Source: Notospermus geniculatus
Taxonomy: Eukaryota; Nemertea; Pilidiophora; Heteronemertea; Lineidae
Length of the DNA: 64,000 nucleotides
Direction: 5' to 3'
Assembly: GCA_002633025.1 (NCBI GenBank)
Contig: NMRB01002411.1
Coordinates: 1 to 64,000 of the forward strand
The notes beneath the pieces are model-generated. The model searched no databases, was not told the DNA's origin, and saw only the letters and a program-made list of their open reading frames with translations. The position numbers were made by a program, and so were the translations under genes. This document shows positions 45,572-57,100 of the stretch, piece by piece; the first letter of the stretch is position 1; each line of letters starts with the position of its first letter.

Positions 45572-45811
45572 GACCATTCTCAAATTGACATAAATGACAA
45601 AGATTTGGGCTACTTCCACCAAAATCTCAACCATAACCTCGATCTAAAGCTGAATGACATGACATAGACAACCCCACGACAGCGACATCGATGACGTTGC
45701 ACCACAGTCAGTCATTAAAACATGGATGGCGTCACGTCACCCAGTTTCAGATCAAGGTTCTGGTTGCAATTTCGGTGGAAAGTGCGCAGATCTGCGAATT
45801 TGAGAATTGTC
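45572..45811. mobile_element. Family K foldback MITE, copy 2
   Basis: TA-flanked on the left; GACCATTCTCAAATTGACAT and the mirror GATCTGCGAATTTGAGAATT then GTC. Many CpG sites of copy 1 are TpG/CpA here, as expected of an older methylated copy. Confidence 0.8.
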
Positions 45812-46044
45812 TCATGAGAAATTTTACAGACAGCTGCATTGAAATAGAAATCAATTTTGATCCATTTTTGAATTTGACTTTCCTAACTTTTTTCTTTTTG
45901 GCAGATTTTGTCATTTTGATTGATAGAAAACACAACAAATTGCAATAACCAAGTCACAAGACAGGTTCTGATAAATATTTGGCTTCACTGACGAGTAAAA
46001 ATGCTGTCAAAGTCTGACACCAAGCAAGGGTAAAATTTCTATCA

Positions 46045-46190
46045 GGGGTGGATCCATGATTTCTGCAAAGAGGGGGCGCACTGTGCTAGAAACATTGAAA
46101 TCTGCGGTGAATTTCAATGATTTGCTCCAAATTTCAGAATTTCATGGTCTATTTTACAGATTTGTTGGCCAAAAGGGGGGCCAGGTGCAC
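46045..46190 (-). mobile_element. Family R MITE, minus orientation
   Basis: CAGGGGTGGATCCATGATTT, AAAGAGGGGGCGCACTGTGC, TAGAAACATTGAAATCTGCG, GATTTGCTCCAAATTTCAG and ACAGATTTGTTGGCCAAAAG. Confidence 0.8.
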
Positions 46191-47104
46191 CTGTCAATGG
46201 CCAATACCCATCACCAGTAAAGCATTGGTTCATGTGGTGACATGGGAGCGAGCGCTCAGAGCCACTTATTACCTCAGGGTGCATCGGCACCAGTGGATTC
46301 TGTCGTATAGGAAATGCACAGACGCAATTTTGGACCCTTTCTACTGAGACGCGACGCAAGAATTACTGATATGCTTCCCTTACAACACAATTTTTTATTT
46401 ATTTACAGAATATTCCGCGAGACAATCCGTTCAGTACAAAAATAGCCAGATAGAAATGATGATATATGATAAGTTGACAGAACATATTTAAAATACATTA
46501 AATATATAATCATATACTAATACATCATTTATATACAGTATAAATATGGCCAGCAACAGAGTTGGCAATAAGACTCAGTCTGCCCCAAATGGTAACAGAC
46601 AGTAAATCTTTGCTTCAGTGGGGGTATAGTCGAAGGAAGTAAAAGCCATCTATTGTAATTGTAATTGTAGTGCATTGTAATACAGAATACAGCTGTTACA
46701 TCATTCAAGCACGATCCCACTGATCACTAGATTCTGCCCATAACCACTAGAGGGCAGCAGTGGGTGGCCTACGATTCGACTTCATTGTTATTCGTAATCT
46801 AAAATTCCTCCTTTCTGAAAACGATTTTGTATCTGCAGCCAGAATAATGATAATCTAACATCAAAATGACCATATTGAACAATTTCCCAATTGGGTTGTG
46901 GGGTAACTCTTCAATTCTATCCTTACTCAAGGTTAGAAAGTGAGAGGTAACACCACACGATTGAGATTGCAGAGTGGGTCAATATGGTAGTGACATCTAT
47001 AGTCAAAACATTGTACTAAATTTCCCTCGGTTTGAATCATCACCAGTCTTGGATAAATGAAATATTTTGCAATGAACCAATCAGATCTAACTTCCTTTTA
47101 TCCA
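46191..47104. other. Noncoding interval
   Basis: No gene supported; AT-rich near 46430-46550 and a GTAATTGTAATTGTA run near 46655. Confidence 0.45.
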
Positions 47105-47262
47105 TCTGCTTTGTACGCATGCCGATCACCCATCCACGTGATCGCATAGTGATCATACTTCCTTAACATCTAGTGCCGAGGCCAACGCGCCAACCACTAG
47201 ACCATAAAGGAAATCCTCCATGGCCAGCCGGTTAAGCCATGGCATATAGTAGCTGCAAGGGG
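47105..47262 (-). repeat. SINE S2, minus orientation
   Basis: Closely matches 7436-7590: GATCACCCATCCACGTGATC, GAGGCCAACGCGCCAACCAC, TAGACCATAAAGGAAATCCT, CCATGGC and ATATAGTAGCTGCAAGGGGT. The shared 3' flank shows the repeat is longer than the tRNA-like part. Confidence 0.7.
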
Positions 47263-47955
47263 TTCAATGAACCATCCTCAGCAGGGTCAGAACCTCCTTC
47301 ATGTCTTTTCTGAGAAAAAGGAGCCAAGTGAACCCTTTTCACCACCTACTATGTGGCCCAGGCCAATTTTTGTGTACGGTATCGTAAACACACGAAACAT
47401 GCAAAAAAGTTTGAAAGGCACCCAAGAACCATCTCATAGGTATACATTGGAAAGCTCTCAGTGAGCGCTCTCAGCAATAACCCAAGCTAGAGGGTGTCTG
47501 CAAATTTAAAGGATTTGGCAGACGCATTACTTTTAATGAAAGCATGGTGCCCCATTAACTACCGTGTCCGGTTTTCTACCAACATTGATCTATTTCGTTT
47601 GGCCATCTATGGTTGCCCAGTGGCGGCGCCTCTCAGCTTTCCAGAAAGTTGCCCATCGGAGGGTCTTTCTGCACTCAGGCAATTCGTCGACCGCCGAATG
47701 AGTATTTGATGACGCTCTCGCCGAAAACCACTTCGCAAAGATACCCAGTGAATCCATACGTTCATCAATGGCCTTCCTCCAACAGTAGTCAGTAGTAAAG
47801 AGAAATCTTCTGACATTATGTACATATACATGAAAATTCCATTTCACCCTAACTTGAATTGAAATACCAATATAGGGATACAAAGAAGACATAAAGGATT
47901 CGTTCAAGTTAGAGTGACATGGATGTTAGTCCATCATTCCCGGTGTTTATCGCCT

Positions 47956-48144
47956 CTACTTCTTCATGAAGGTCTGCAAGAAGTCAATCGGCAGTGGGAA
48001 AATAATCGTGGAATTTTTCTCGGCCGAAATCGTGTTCAGCGTCTGCAGGTATCTGAGCTGCAGGGCGGCGGGAGATTCGTTGATAACTTCGGAGGCTTCC
48101 TTCAGCGCCCGGGAGGCTTTTTGTTCGCCCTCGGCGGCGATGAC
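47956..48144 (-). CDS. STOM: Stomatin exon C (terminal coding exon)
   Basis: Follows ACCGTATTTCAG-type acceptor (AG at 48146-48145). It encodes VIAAEGEQKASRALKEASEV, then ESPAALQLRYLQTL, AEKNSTIIFPLPID and FLQTFMKK, then TAG at 47958-47956. It holds the second half of the coiled coil and the conserved oligomerisation tail. Confidence 0.93.
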   Translation of the reverse strand, partial: VIAAEGEQKASRALKEASEVINESPAALQLRYLQTLNTISAEKNSTIIFPLPIDFLQTFMKK

Positions 48145-51100
48145 CTGAAATACGGAGGCGGACATTGTTGAAATGTGGAGGCAGACATTGTTGAAATACA
48201 GAGGACGACATAGTAAGAAGGTGCATCAAATGACATTCAACTACTTCCTCCTCAAGCCTGGCACACCTCGCACTTGCGACTGGAAGCAACTGATCTGATC
48301 AGTCGCTGGTGATGTATGTGCTGTGTGCACAGAGCAAATACAGCAACATGGACAATCTAAGAGCATCCAATCAGTTGTTATGTCCAGACCGCTTACATCG
48401 ACCCAACGATTGGCAGCAGCTCAGATAGCATCTGGGGGCTTGAGACTCGACTTCGTTCAGAAAACTGGCACTGATCAGTCGCAAGCCCACTGGGTACATC
48501 GTGCCGCCTGAACGAAACTGGATACAACTAGTCGCTAGAAAGTTGAACATGTGCAACTTGCGGCGACTGGCAACCTTCTCAGTTCCATCAAGTCGCAAGG
48601 GTGCGTACATCAACCATTTCTGGCGACTGATCAGTTGCCTCCAGTTTCAGCTAATTCCTCCCAGTCGCCAGGTAGCTCAGTGGCAACAAGTTGTATTTAG
48701 TTGCAAGTGCGAGCACCAGAAAATGAGGGGGCAAGGAAGCCCAAACTTCTTACGAATGTTCCAGAGGTGTTGGAAAAATGGTCCATGGACCATGTGCTCA
48801 CTCGTTTGCACATAACAGTGTAATGACAGAGAGAGGTACATGTCGGTTATGAGCAATCTGGGTCAAGTCATTCCCAAGTTCACAAGTTGCAGGACCTCAA
48901 TGATTGCTGGGTTATGCCGACTGGCGGCCATATTGGATGTCCAATCGGGCCAAAACTTCACATGCACATAAAGGTCATCTAGAGGGAGCCACATAGCACA
49001 TTTGAGCGCTCTAGGTCAAGTTGGTCCTGAGTTATAGCACATTTCATGAATTTCGGGTTGCGCCACCTGGCGGCCATATTGGAAGTTTAATCAGGCTGAA
49101 ATTTGACGTGCTTGTAAAGGTCACCTAGAGAGAGGTAAATATCAAGTTTGAGCACTCTGGGTCAAGCCGTTCCTGAGTTATAGCACTTGGTCGATTTTCA
49201 GGTTACGCCACCTGGCGGCCATATTGGATGTCCGATCGGACCAAAACGCGGTAGTTTTGAAGGTACCCCTCTAATACATGTTTATGCAAGATATGAAGAT
49301 GCTCGGTGAAATAATGAAGACCTGTGGCAGGTTCGTCACTTTTGTCGAACTTTGACCTCTATGACCTTGAAAAGTAGGTCAAATCAAAAACCCGTTATAT
49401 ATGTTATGTATTCTAATTAGATACACCTATGATAAAAATTTGGAGATGATCCAGTCATTAGTTCAGGAGTTATTGCACTTTTTGTGTTTTTGGTTTTGGC
49501 CACCTGGAGGCCAAGCCAAGAATCAAATCGGACCGAAACTTGGTGTCATAGGTCATATGACCTAGGGGTATATATGTACCAAGTTTCAGATCAATAGCTC
49601 CAGCGGTTATGAAACGTGCCCTGCTAACGGACCACGCCGGACGACGGACGCCACAGGACGATAAAAGCTCACGAGTGAGCTAAAAAGGCAAATGTCGTAC
49701 ATTGTCCAACATCGCCCAAGAACAGCTACTGACATCTTCTGATACTGGAGAGTGCTATGTTTGTCATCCTTCCAGTTCTGTTTATCAGCTCTTCTGATCA
49801 CTGATTTTATCCAATATCATTGGATGAAATGAATAAAACAACTCTTGGTGGCTGGTGTCGTGTTTCGACGTCAGACGACGAAAGTGTAAACCCGCCTTTA
49901 CACAAACTATAAACAGTAGATGACGCCGCCGGCCTAGAAATCTTGCTATTGCGCATTCTACTGTTTCTACGAGACCTACCTTAGCTCTCGCCTCACGAGT
50001 AGCCTCAGCCTCGGCGGCCATGGCTCTCTGTAGCTGCACAGGCAGACGTACGTCCTTACTGAAATGACAAGGAGAGATTAAGATACTTATCGGCAACGTA
50101 CCTTGGCACGGGCTTCACGGGAGGCTTCGGCCTCGGCAGCCATAGCTCTCTGGAGCTGAACTGGGAGACGCACATCCTTACTGCAAAAACAGAGAAAGAT
50201 AGAACGCACGTGAGTTATGCAGTTCTAAATTTCTGGACTTAGTTGTTGTATGTGCAAACTTGTGTATCAACTTAATTCAACTCTAGGTAGGGCAAAATGA
50301 TTGGTATTTCCTACTGCCTACAGTACCCCAGCTCCCAGCTCCCATGTCACCATACTCTGCAGAGAGCCATCGTATTGCGTCACATGGAAGTAACAAACCT
50401 ATAGACCGTTTTTAAATTGACGTAAATGACAACTGCGCACTTCCGCCGAAATCTCAACCATAACCTCGGTCTGAAACTGAATGACATGATGCAGACAACC
50501 CCACCACAGTGACTTGGATTACTGGTAAGTTGCATCAGAGTCGACCATACTAGTAGCTGAATCATGGATTGTGTCACGTCACCGGTTTCAGATCGAGGTT
50601 ATGGTTGAGATCTGCGAATTTGAGAATCGTCTATACCAGGGGTTACTGACTTGCCTCTTACGCCGAGAAATCATATGCGAAGGAGTGGAGAAAGTGGGTT
50701 ATCTAAAATGGCTGTAACATTGAAAACTTCAAAGGCAGCCTGGAAGGGTCTAAGACTATTTTCCTGCTGGCGTTAGCCAAAATTCACTATATACATGTAT
50801 GTGACTCGTCACATCAAATCAGATATTAAGTTGCACAAGATGTGAACCAGGATGAACCAAAATAACTCCAGGAGACACAGGAAGAAATGTACCCGTGATC
50901 ACTCAGATTTTACAAAAGACAGACACTACGCCTGCTGAAATTGACAAAATGTTGGTCTCAACCTGCCAACTTCAGAGTGACTTAATACCGGTACTCGTTT
51001 TGTGGTGACGGGTCACATATTTCAACAACCAAGTCCTGTTTTGTAGTGTTAGGAAGATTATTGTGCTAGTGCCTCTCTCTCCAGATTAGTGATTAGCAGA

Positions 51101-54100
51101 CTTCCACTAAAATGTGGTTCTTAGGTGAAAGTTATCAGTGGTTATCAAGGGATTTACTCGTGATTAGTGTTGGTGAACATTTCAACAAGTGGGAGAATTC
51201 ATCGCAAAAGTTAGATAGTTTATAAACAGTTCTAGTATTGTGTAAGAGGTTTAACAAAACTACCGGTGGAATTTCACCAATGGCATATGTGTATTTCTGA
51301 AAATGATGCATTATGGCAAACTTTATGATCATCCTCCAACAGCAGGGGTTTTTACCCTGTTCCTCTTCATCCACTCACACTTTTGTGTAGGAGTGTATGA
51401 AGAGGAGCGAGACCAAAGACCTACTATGGGAGGATGATATACCGGTATATATATTGACATTTCCATGGAACTTGCCAATAGCATGCTTTTTCCTCGCCTA
51501 TAGAGGTTTTTCATGTGATGTCACATTTCCTTTTCGACACGATGCCACCGTATTGGCCGTCAAAATGTCAAGCAACGTCACGCCATCAACACAGCATCGG
51601 CACACAGATCGTGACGTCAAAATGTCATGATGTGATAGTTCTGACGTCGTCGACAGCCATTTGACAGCCAACATGGGCAATGTGGATCCTAGCTACGATA
51701 GATGGCAGCACACCGAAACCAGGTCCTATAGAATGGACGCCCCTTGTGTGGGAAATTGATCAGGACCGGGATGTCAGTTTCATTTCAATAGTTTTAACCA
51801 CTAGTGACACCTATTGAGGCAGTGGGTTAGGGTCCTCATTCTTTGCACGTGACCGTTGTGACATCGGTGAAGAACCTCTATTACAGACAATATAATATGA
51901 TAAAGAAAGTAGGTGACAGGTACAGCAGGTTAGGGGAAATAGCGCTTCATTTTATTTCAATGGGGACAGTCTAATGGGAATATTCGATCAATTTGTCCCA
52001 TCTCGTGCCCCATGTCTGTGTACAAAGTAAGGGATAAAAGAGACGTAAAGTACAAACACATCCAAAGCTAGCATAGAAAAGTTTTAAAACAAGTGGAATG
52101 GAGAGGGTCAGGAGGCAGGGTTGACACATGCGAAACCAGCTGCTGGCATCCCCAATTTTAACTTTTCAAATTATTTTGATCGTCCCGGCTACCAATTCCA
52201 GAGGTGGATTTAGGGGGAGCAAGCAGACGCCCCTTATGCTGCATAAATAACTTTTTACCATGATTTTTTTCAGAGAGGGTGCCACCTTTTATGACTCATT
52301 CACAGTAGTTGCTTGCCGCCTCCCCCCACCCCAAACTTTGCATCCGCCCCCCCCCCAACTTCCACCATTGCGAGTTCTCGGGCACCAGCAACTGGTTTAA
52401 ACTCCGTCTCACACTCAGCTTATAGTCGGTCACCATACACTGATGTACAGGTGTTATACCAATATGTACGGTAAGCGACTATAAACTTAGCGTGAAACCG
52501 AGGAGAACGTTTCGACTGGACAATACTTACACTTCTACACGCTCAACAAGAATGCCCCAAGGGTCAGTCGCTTCGTCCAACACTTCCTGAGATCAAGAAT
52601 AGACACAAAATACGTCACATCACTAGAAAATCACAAACTAATTCTACTGTGCAATCCCGGGAATCTGAGGGGGGTCTCCAAGTGATAGCATCTTCCCTCC
52701 CTGCCCCCTCTCTTCTCCTTCCCTCCCTCTTCCCCTACCTCCCCCACCCTATACCCCCCCAAGCAAAATGAATTTGAAATTCACCTGAACCAGAAAGCAT
52801 TGGAAATGACCAGTGACTAATTTGAACTTAACTCTTTCAGCCCTACGGACGGATATATCCGTTCGCCAAAATCATTCCCAAATCCTATGAACGAGTATAT
52901 CCGTCCACCCCTAAACTCAATTTTCTACAATATTATATTGGGTAAGTAGTTTTTTTAAATCCTGAAATTTTTTTTTTTCTTCAGAAAATCGCCAAAGATC
53001 TGGGAGTCGCGGTGAAAAAATCGCCTAGGGCTGAAAGAGTTAAAGGGCCATGGTATTCCTTCCCTATCCTATGCAAAACATACCCGCATTAACGGAGACC
53101 TCTATTGACAATGTTGTTAAACTACCGCTTATCAACCTCGTCCCATGTAGAGTAACTCTCATTCCTAGGGTATCCACGTATGCATTGTAATCACACATTC
53201 TCCAACACTGGGGAGAAAGGCAAAACTACAGTATTGGAGAATGATGCAATCACCACCGGTGGCGCCGGCTGTCAAGAAAAAGTGTCCCTTTAAGCAACAT
53301 GGTTCACAGCAGATGCTGACATTATAAGATCCCACTCAGATTTCAGGTTATAAGAAAGTTAGTAAAGATGGGTCCATGCTTTTTGGGGGTGTGAGGGGCA
53401 GGAGAGCTGAAAATGATCGAAGAAATGAGATGAAAATATTTCAACCAAAATACCATCTATCAAAGGTCCAGGGAAAATGGTCTGCCGTGAAACTTGAAAT
53501 CGACATATTCGCAGGATGAAAACCTTAAAGTGCCACTGTATGCATTAGATGGTGGCCAACGTAACCTTTGACCTTTAGGCAACCTCGTCTATAGGTTTAC
53601 AGATGCAATCAATGTACACTTTATACCACAGGGCTAATACCTGTAGCAAGGTTGATCATGATCTGTGCATCCAGACATTCAATGCATGCTCAACAAGACT
53701 GTTCAAATCTAATGTTTCGAATGATCTAAGTTACCAATCAGGCATTGAGGCTGTTGCTACACATAAAGAATGAGTTGAAGCTTAGTACATGTACCTGACT
53801 TGATGAAGGGTTAGTCAGGCTATAACAGCACATTGAATTTCTCAAGTGATGAAAAGGATGGCGGCCATTTTTGTTAGCTAAGTTTTCGACATACCGTAAA
53901 GCGAAATATGTTCGCGGGGAAAAATTCTCGCGAAAATCGCGAACTGCATCGGAGCCCGCCAAAATTTTTCTCCGTGAATACATTCTCTGTTGATACCCCG
54001 CCATGCGGAAAACTTTACAAAGGCCCTTCACCGCGAATATTTCTCCCCGCGAATGTGGGATTTTTCGGCCATACGCGAACATTTAGGACGCGAAAATATT

Positions 54101-57100
54101 TCGCTTTACGGTAGTATCACTAAGTTTTCGACATAGTATCAGTCTGGCCTAGGTGTTACCACTGGCTACTAGTATGTATGAGTTGGACAGGACACCAGTC
54201 TTAATGAGTTGGACAGGACACCAATCTTTTTACATTGGTTCCCAATTCTGCCACCAGGGGAGGGATACTGCGGCATACCTCATGCATACATTGGCACTTT
54301 AACAGGAATAATTCACCACACCAATTTTGTTTGATTATTCAACAAAGGAAATTTTATTGTTTTCAAACGTGACTCTGTCACGTCCCAGCCGTGGTAGTAA
54401 TGAGCAGACGCCATGCATCAGAGAAAAAAAACAATGAGAATTTCATTAAAAGGTACCGAGAAGTTGCTATTGATGAGAATGGTATATTATTATGCATCGC
54501 TGACTATGACAATTGTGTTCTACGGATAATATGAAACAGGTACAAACGATTTTCTATAAAAAGATAGCGTGATTTCCATCACTAGGCGAAGAGTGATTGC
54601 AACACATCGCGACCGTTTTCCCTCGACGACATCGGCAACGACAGCGCTAAACACAAAACATCTCCACGGTGCAGTGTTCCATACGACAGCAAGGGGGCGC
54701 CACTTTTACTCACATTTCGACCCGTTCAACGAGTATGCCCCACGAGTCAGTTGCATCATCAAGATTACTCTAATTGGGGAAGAATAATTGAAAGTAATTA
54801 ACAATATATTTGCTGCCTTTCCTGAAATACAATAATTCCCTTTAGTGTTAGTTCTGAAAAACACCGTGACGACAGTTGACAGGACAACTCCGTCAGACAG
54901 TGTGACAAGCATGACTTGCGAGAAATAATTTCTAGCAAATCAAACAATTCACTATTCTTACTTTCCATAGAATTCAAGCCGCTCTTCCATGTGACAGTTT
55001 TCTCATGACATTTGGCTTTCTATGGATAACTCAGCCATAGAAAACTGGGTAAATGGAACCAACAATGGTGACTTGCCCATAGAGAGCCATGGTGCAAGAA
55101 AACTTAGTTTTCTATGGCAGAGTCACCCATAGAGAGCCATGGTGCAAGAAAACTTATTTTTCTATGGGGAATCGCCCATAGAGAGCCATAGTGTGAGAAA
55201 ATGTAGTTTTCTATGGGGAGTCACCCATAAAGAGCCATGGTGCAAGAAAACTTAGTTTTCTATGGTGGAGTCATCCATAGAGAGCAATGGTGCAAGAAAA
55301 CTTCGTTTTCTATGGTGGAATCGCCCATAGAGAACCATGGTGTGAGAAATCTTCCATGTGGAGTGGTGCCTTTTCACCTTCAGCAAGCACTCCAAGTCAC
55401 CGGTCATGGCTGTTTAGTTGACTTGATTATCAATAGATGGCAGAGCAAAGCCAAACATACCCTAACCTCAGAAAACAGCTTTCACCTGCCCAGATAGAGA
55501 ACTCTCGGATGGGTCAGGGTGGTTCGATTAATTTGTAAAATGAAGATTTATCATGCACTGAAATATCTGTAACTGAAAAAGATGAAAGTCTTAAGGGTGC
55601 CAGCAGGGTTGGGGGGGGGGGGGGAANTTTGTCACCCGATCTAGCAAAAGTAGGCGCATGCCGCAACCGAGGAAAGGGTTAACAGCCTTATAACACAATA
55701 GCTGAAATGTACCGGTACATCTCTGCAGGTTGATAATGGTAGTGGACTGAGCAGTGATAATAGTTGAGTAAACTGATGACCAATGACGATCACTTACGAC
55801 AAGCACCTGCCATGCCTGCTTTTGCTGGAGCGGGTCACATTTATTGATACTTTTCCCATGCTAATGACAATATACTTTCGTAAAGTATCGAATTGAAAGT
55901 CAAGGACACTTGCAGTTGTCGGCAACGGCAACACAACAAAGAAAGGGTGAACCAACACTTTATTCTCAGCAAGCGAGAATCAACCATAATTGCACGAAAA
56001 CCTCACACCAAGAAGATAATTCAGCGTACCAGATGATCAGATCAAAACGTCGAAGTAAAAATTACACGCAAAACTCGAACCACAAGAGAAGACCTATTTA
56101 TGTTGCTACAAAGAAGAGCGTTTTTTAGTCGTAGTTCATAATAGCGCAGGTGGATTTTTCCAACCAATGGTATCTGGTTGGTTAGACTTCAAAAGATACG
56201 ATGATTGGGTGGTTTGTTTTGTTATTTAAGGGAGCACCTTGATGTTCATTGTGTGGCGTCCGCGAAGGATACATCCGTGTTGGGGTTGATGCAAGGGCTT
56301 CCGACTTTGATCAAGGAAAAATTTTCAAATGACGTTTTTTGAGAGTGAGAACGTTAAAAGGGCATTGTATTCCTTCTCTATCCTGCACTAAACATACCCG
56401 CGTTAAGGGAGACCTCTATTGACTAGTGAGGTTTCGCAAGCGCCCAGTTAGGCCCTACAACGACGTTTACCTATTGTGTGGGTATACCCAAACAATAGAT
56501 AAATGTTGTCGTATGACCTAACCGGGCGCTTGCGAAACCTCCCTACTATTGTTGAACTACTGCTTATCAACCTCGCCCCACGTAGAGTAATTCTCGTCCC
56601 TAGGGTATCCACGTACGCATTGTATTGTAATCATACATTCTCCAACACTGGGGCGAAAGGCAGGACTACGGTATTGGAGAATGATGCAATCACCACCGGT
56701 GGCGCTGGCTGTCAACAACAACAAGTGGTCCGTGGCCCTTTAAGCAACATGTTTCATAGCAGATGCTGACATTTTAAGGTCCCACTCGGATTTCAGGTTA
56801 TAAGAAAGTTACCGAGGGGGCGGGGGGGAGGGGCAGGAGCAAGGCAGAACTACAGTATTGGAAAATGATGCAATCACTGCCAGTCGACAAAAAGTGGCAA
56901 CATCGTCGCCCTTTAATCCTTAAATCCCTTCGCCAATAATAAATGGATTTTTTCTTCAGGAGTGTTGCTTTCAATTGTATTGAAGAGAGCAGGGATATTT
57001 TGTTATTGGTGTCTGCCCCGGAGAAGACAAGAGATTCGTGATAAGTTTGCAGAAGCTGTGAAGGCATAAACATGAGAGAATCATCTTCACCTTCGCAAAA

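Noticed and set aside
49980-54769. Two separate tandem stomatin genes instead of duplicated exons
   Set aside because: Only exons A and B are doubled and the order is A1-A2-B1-B2 with one X and one C, which does not fit two collinear genes.
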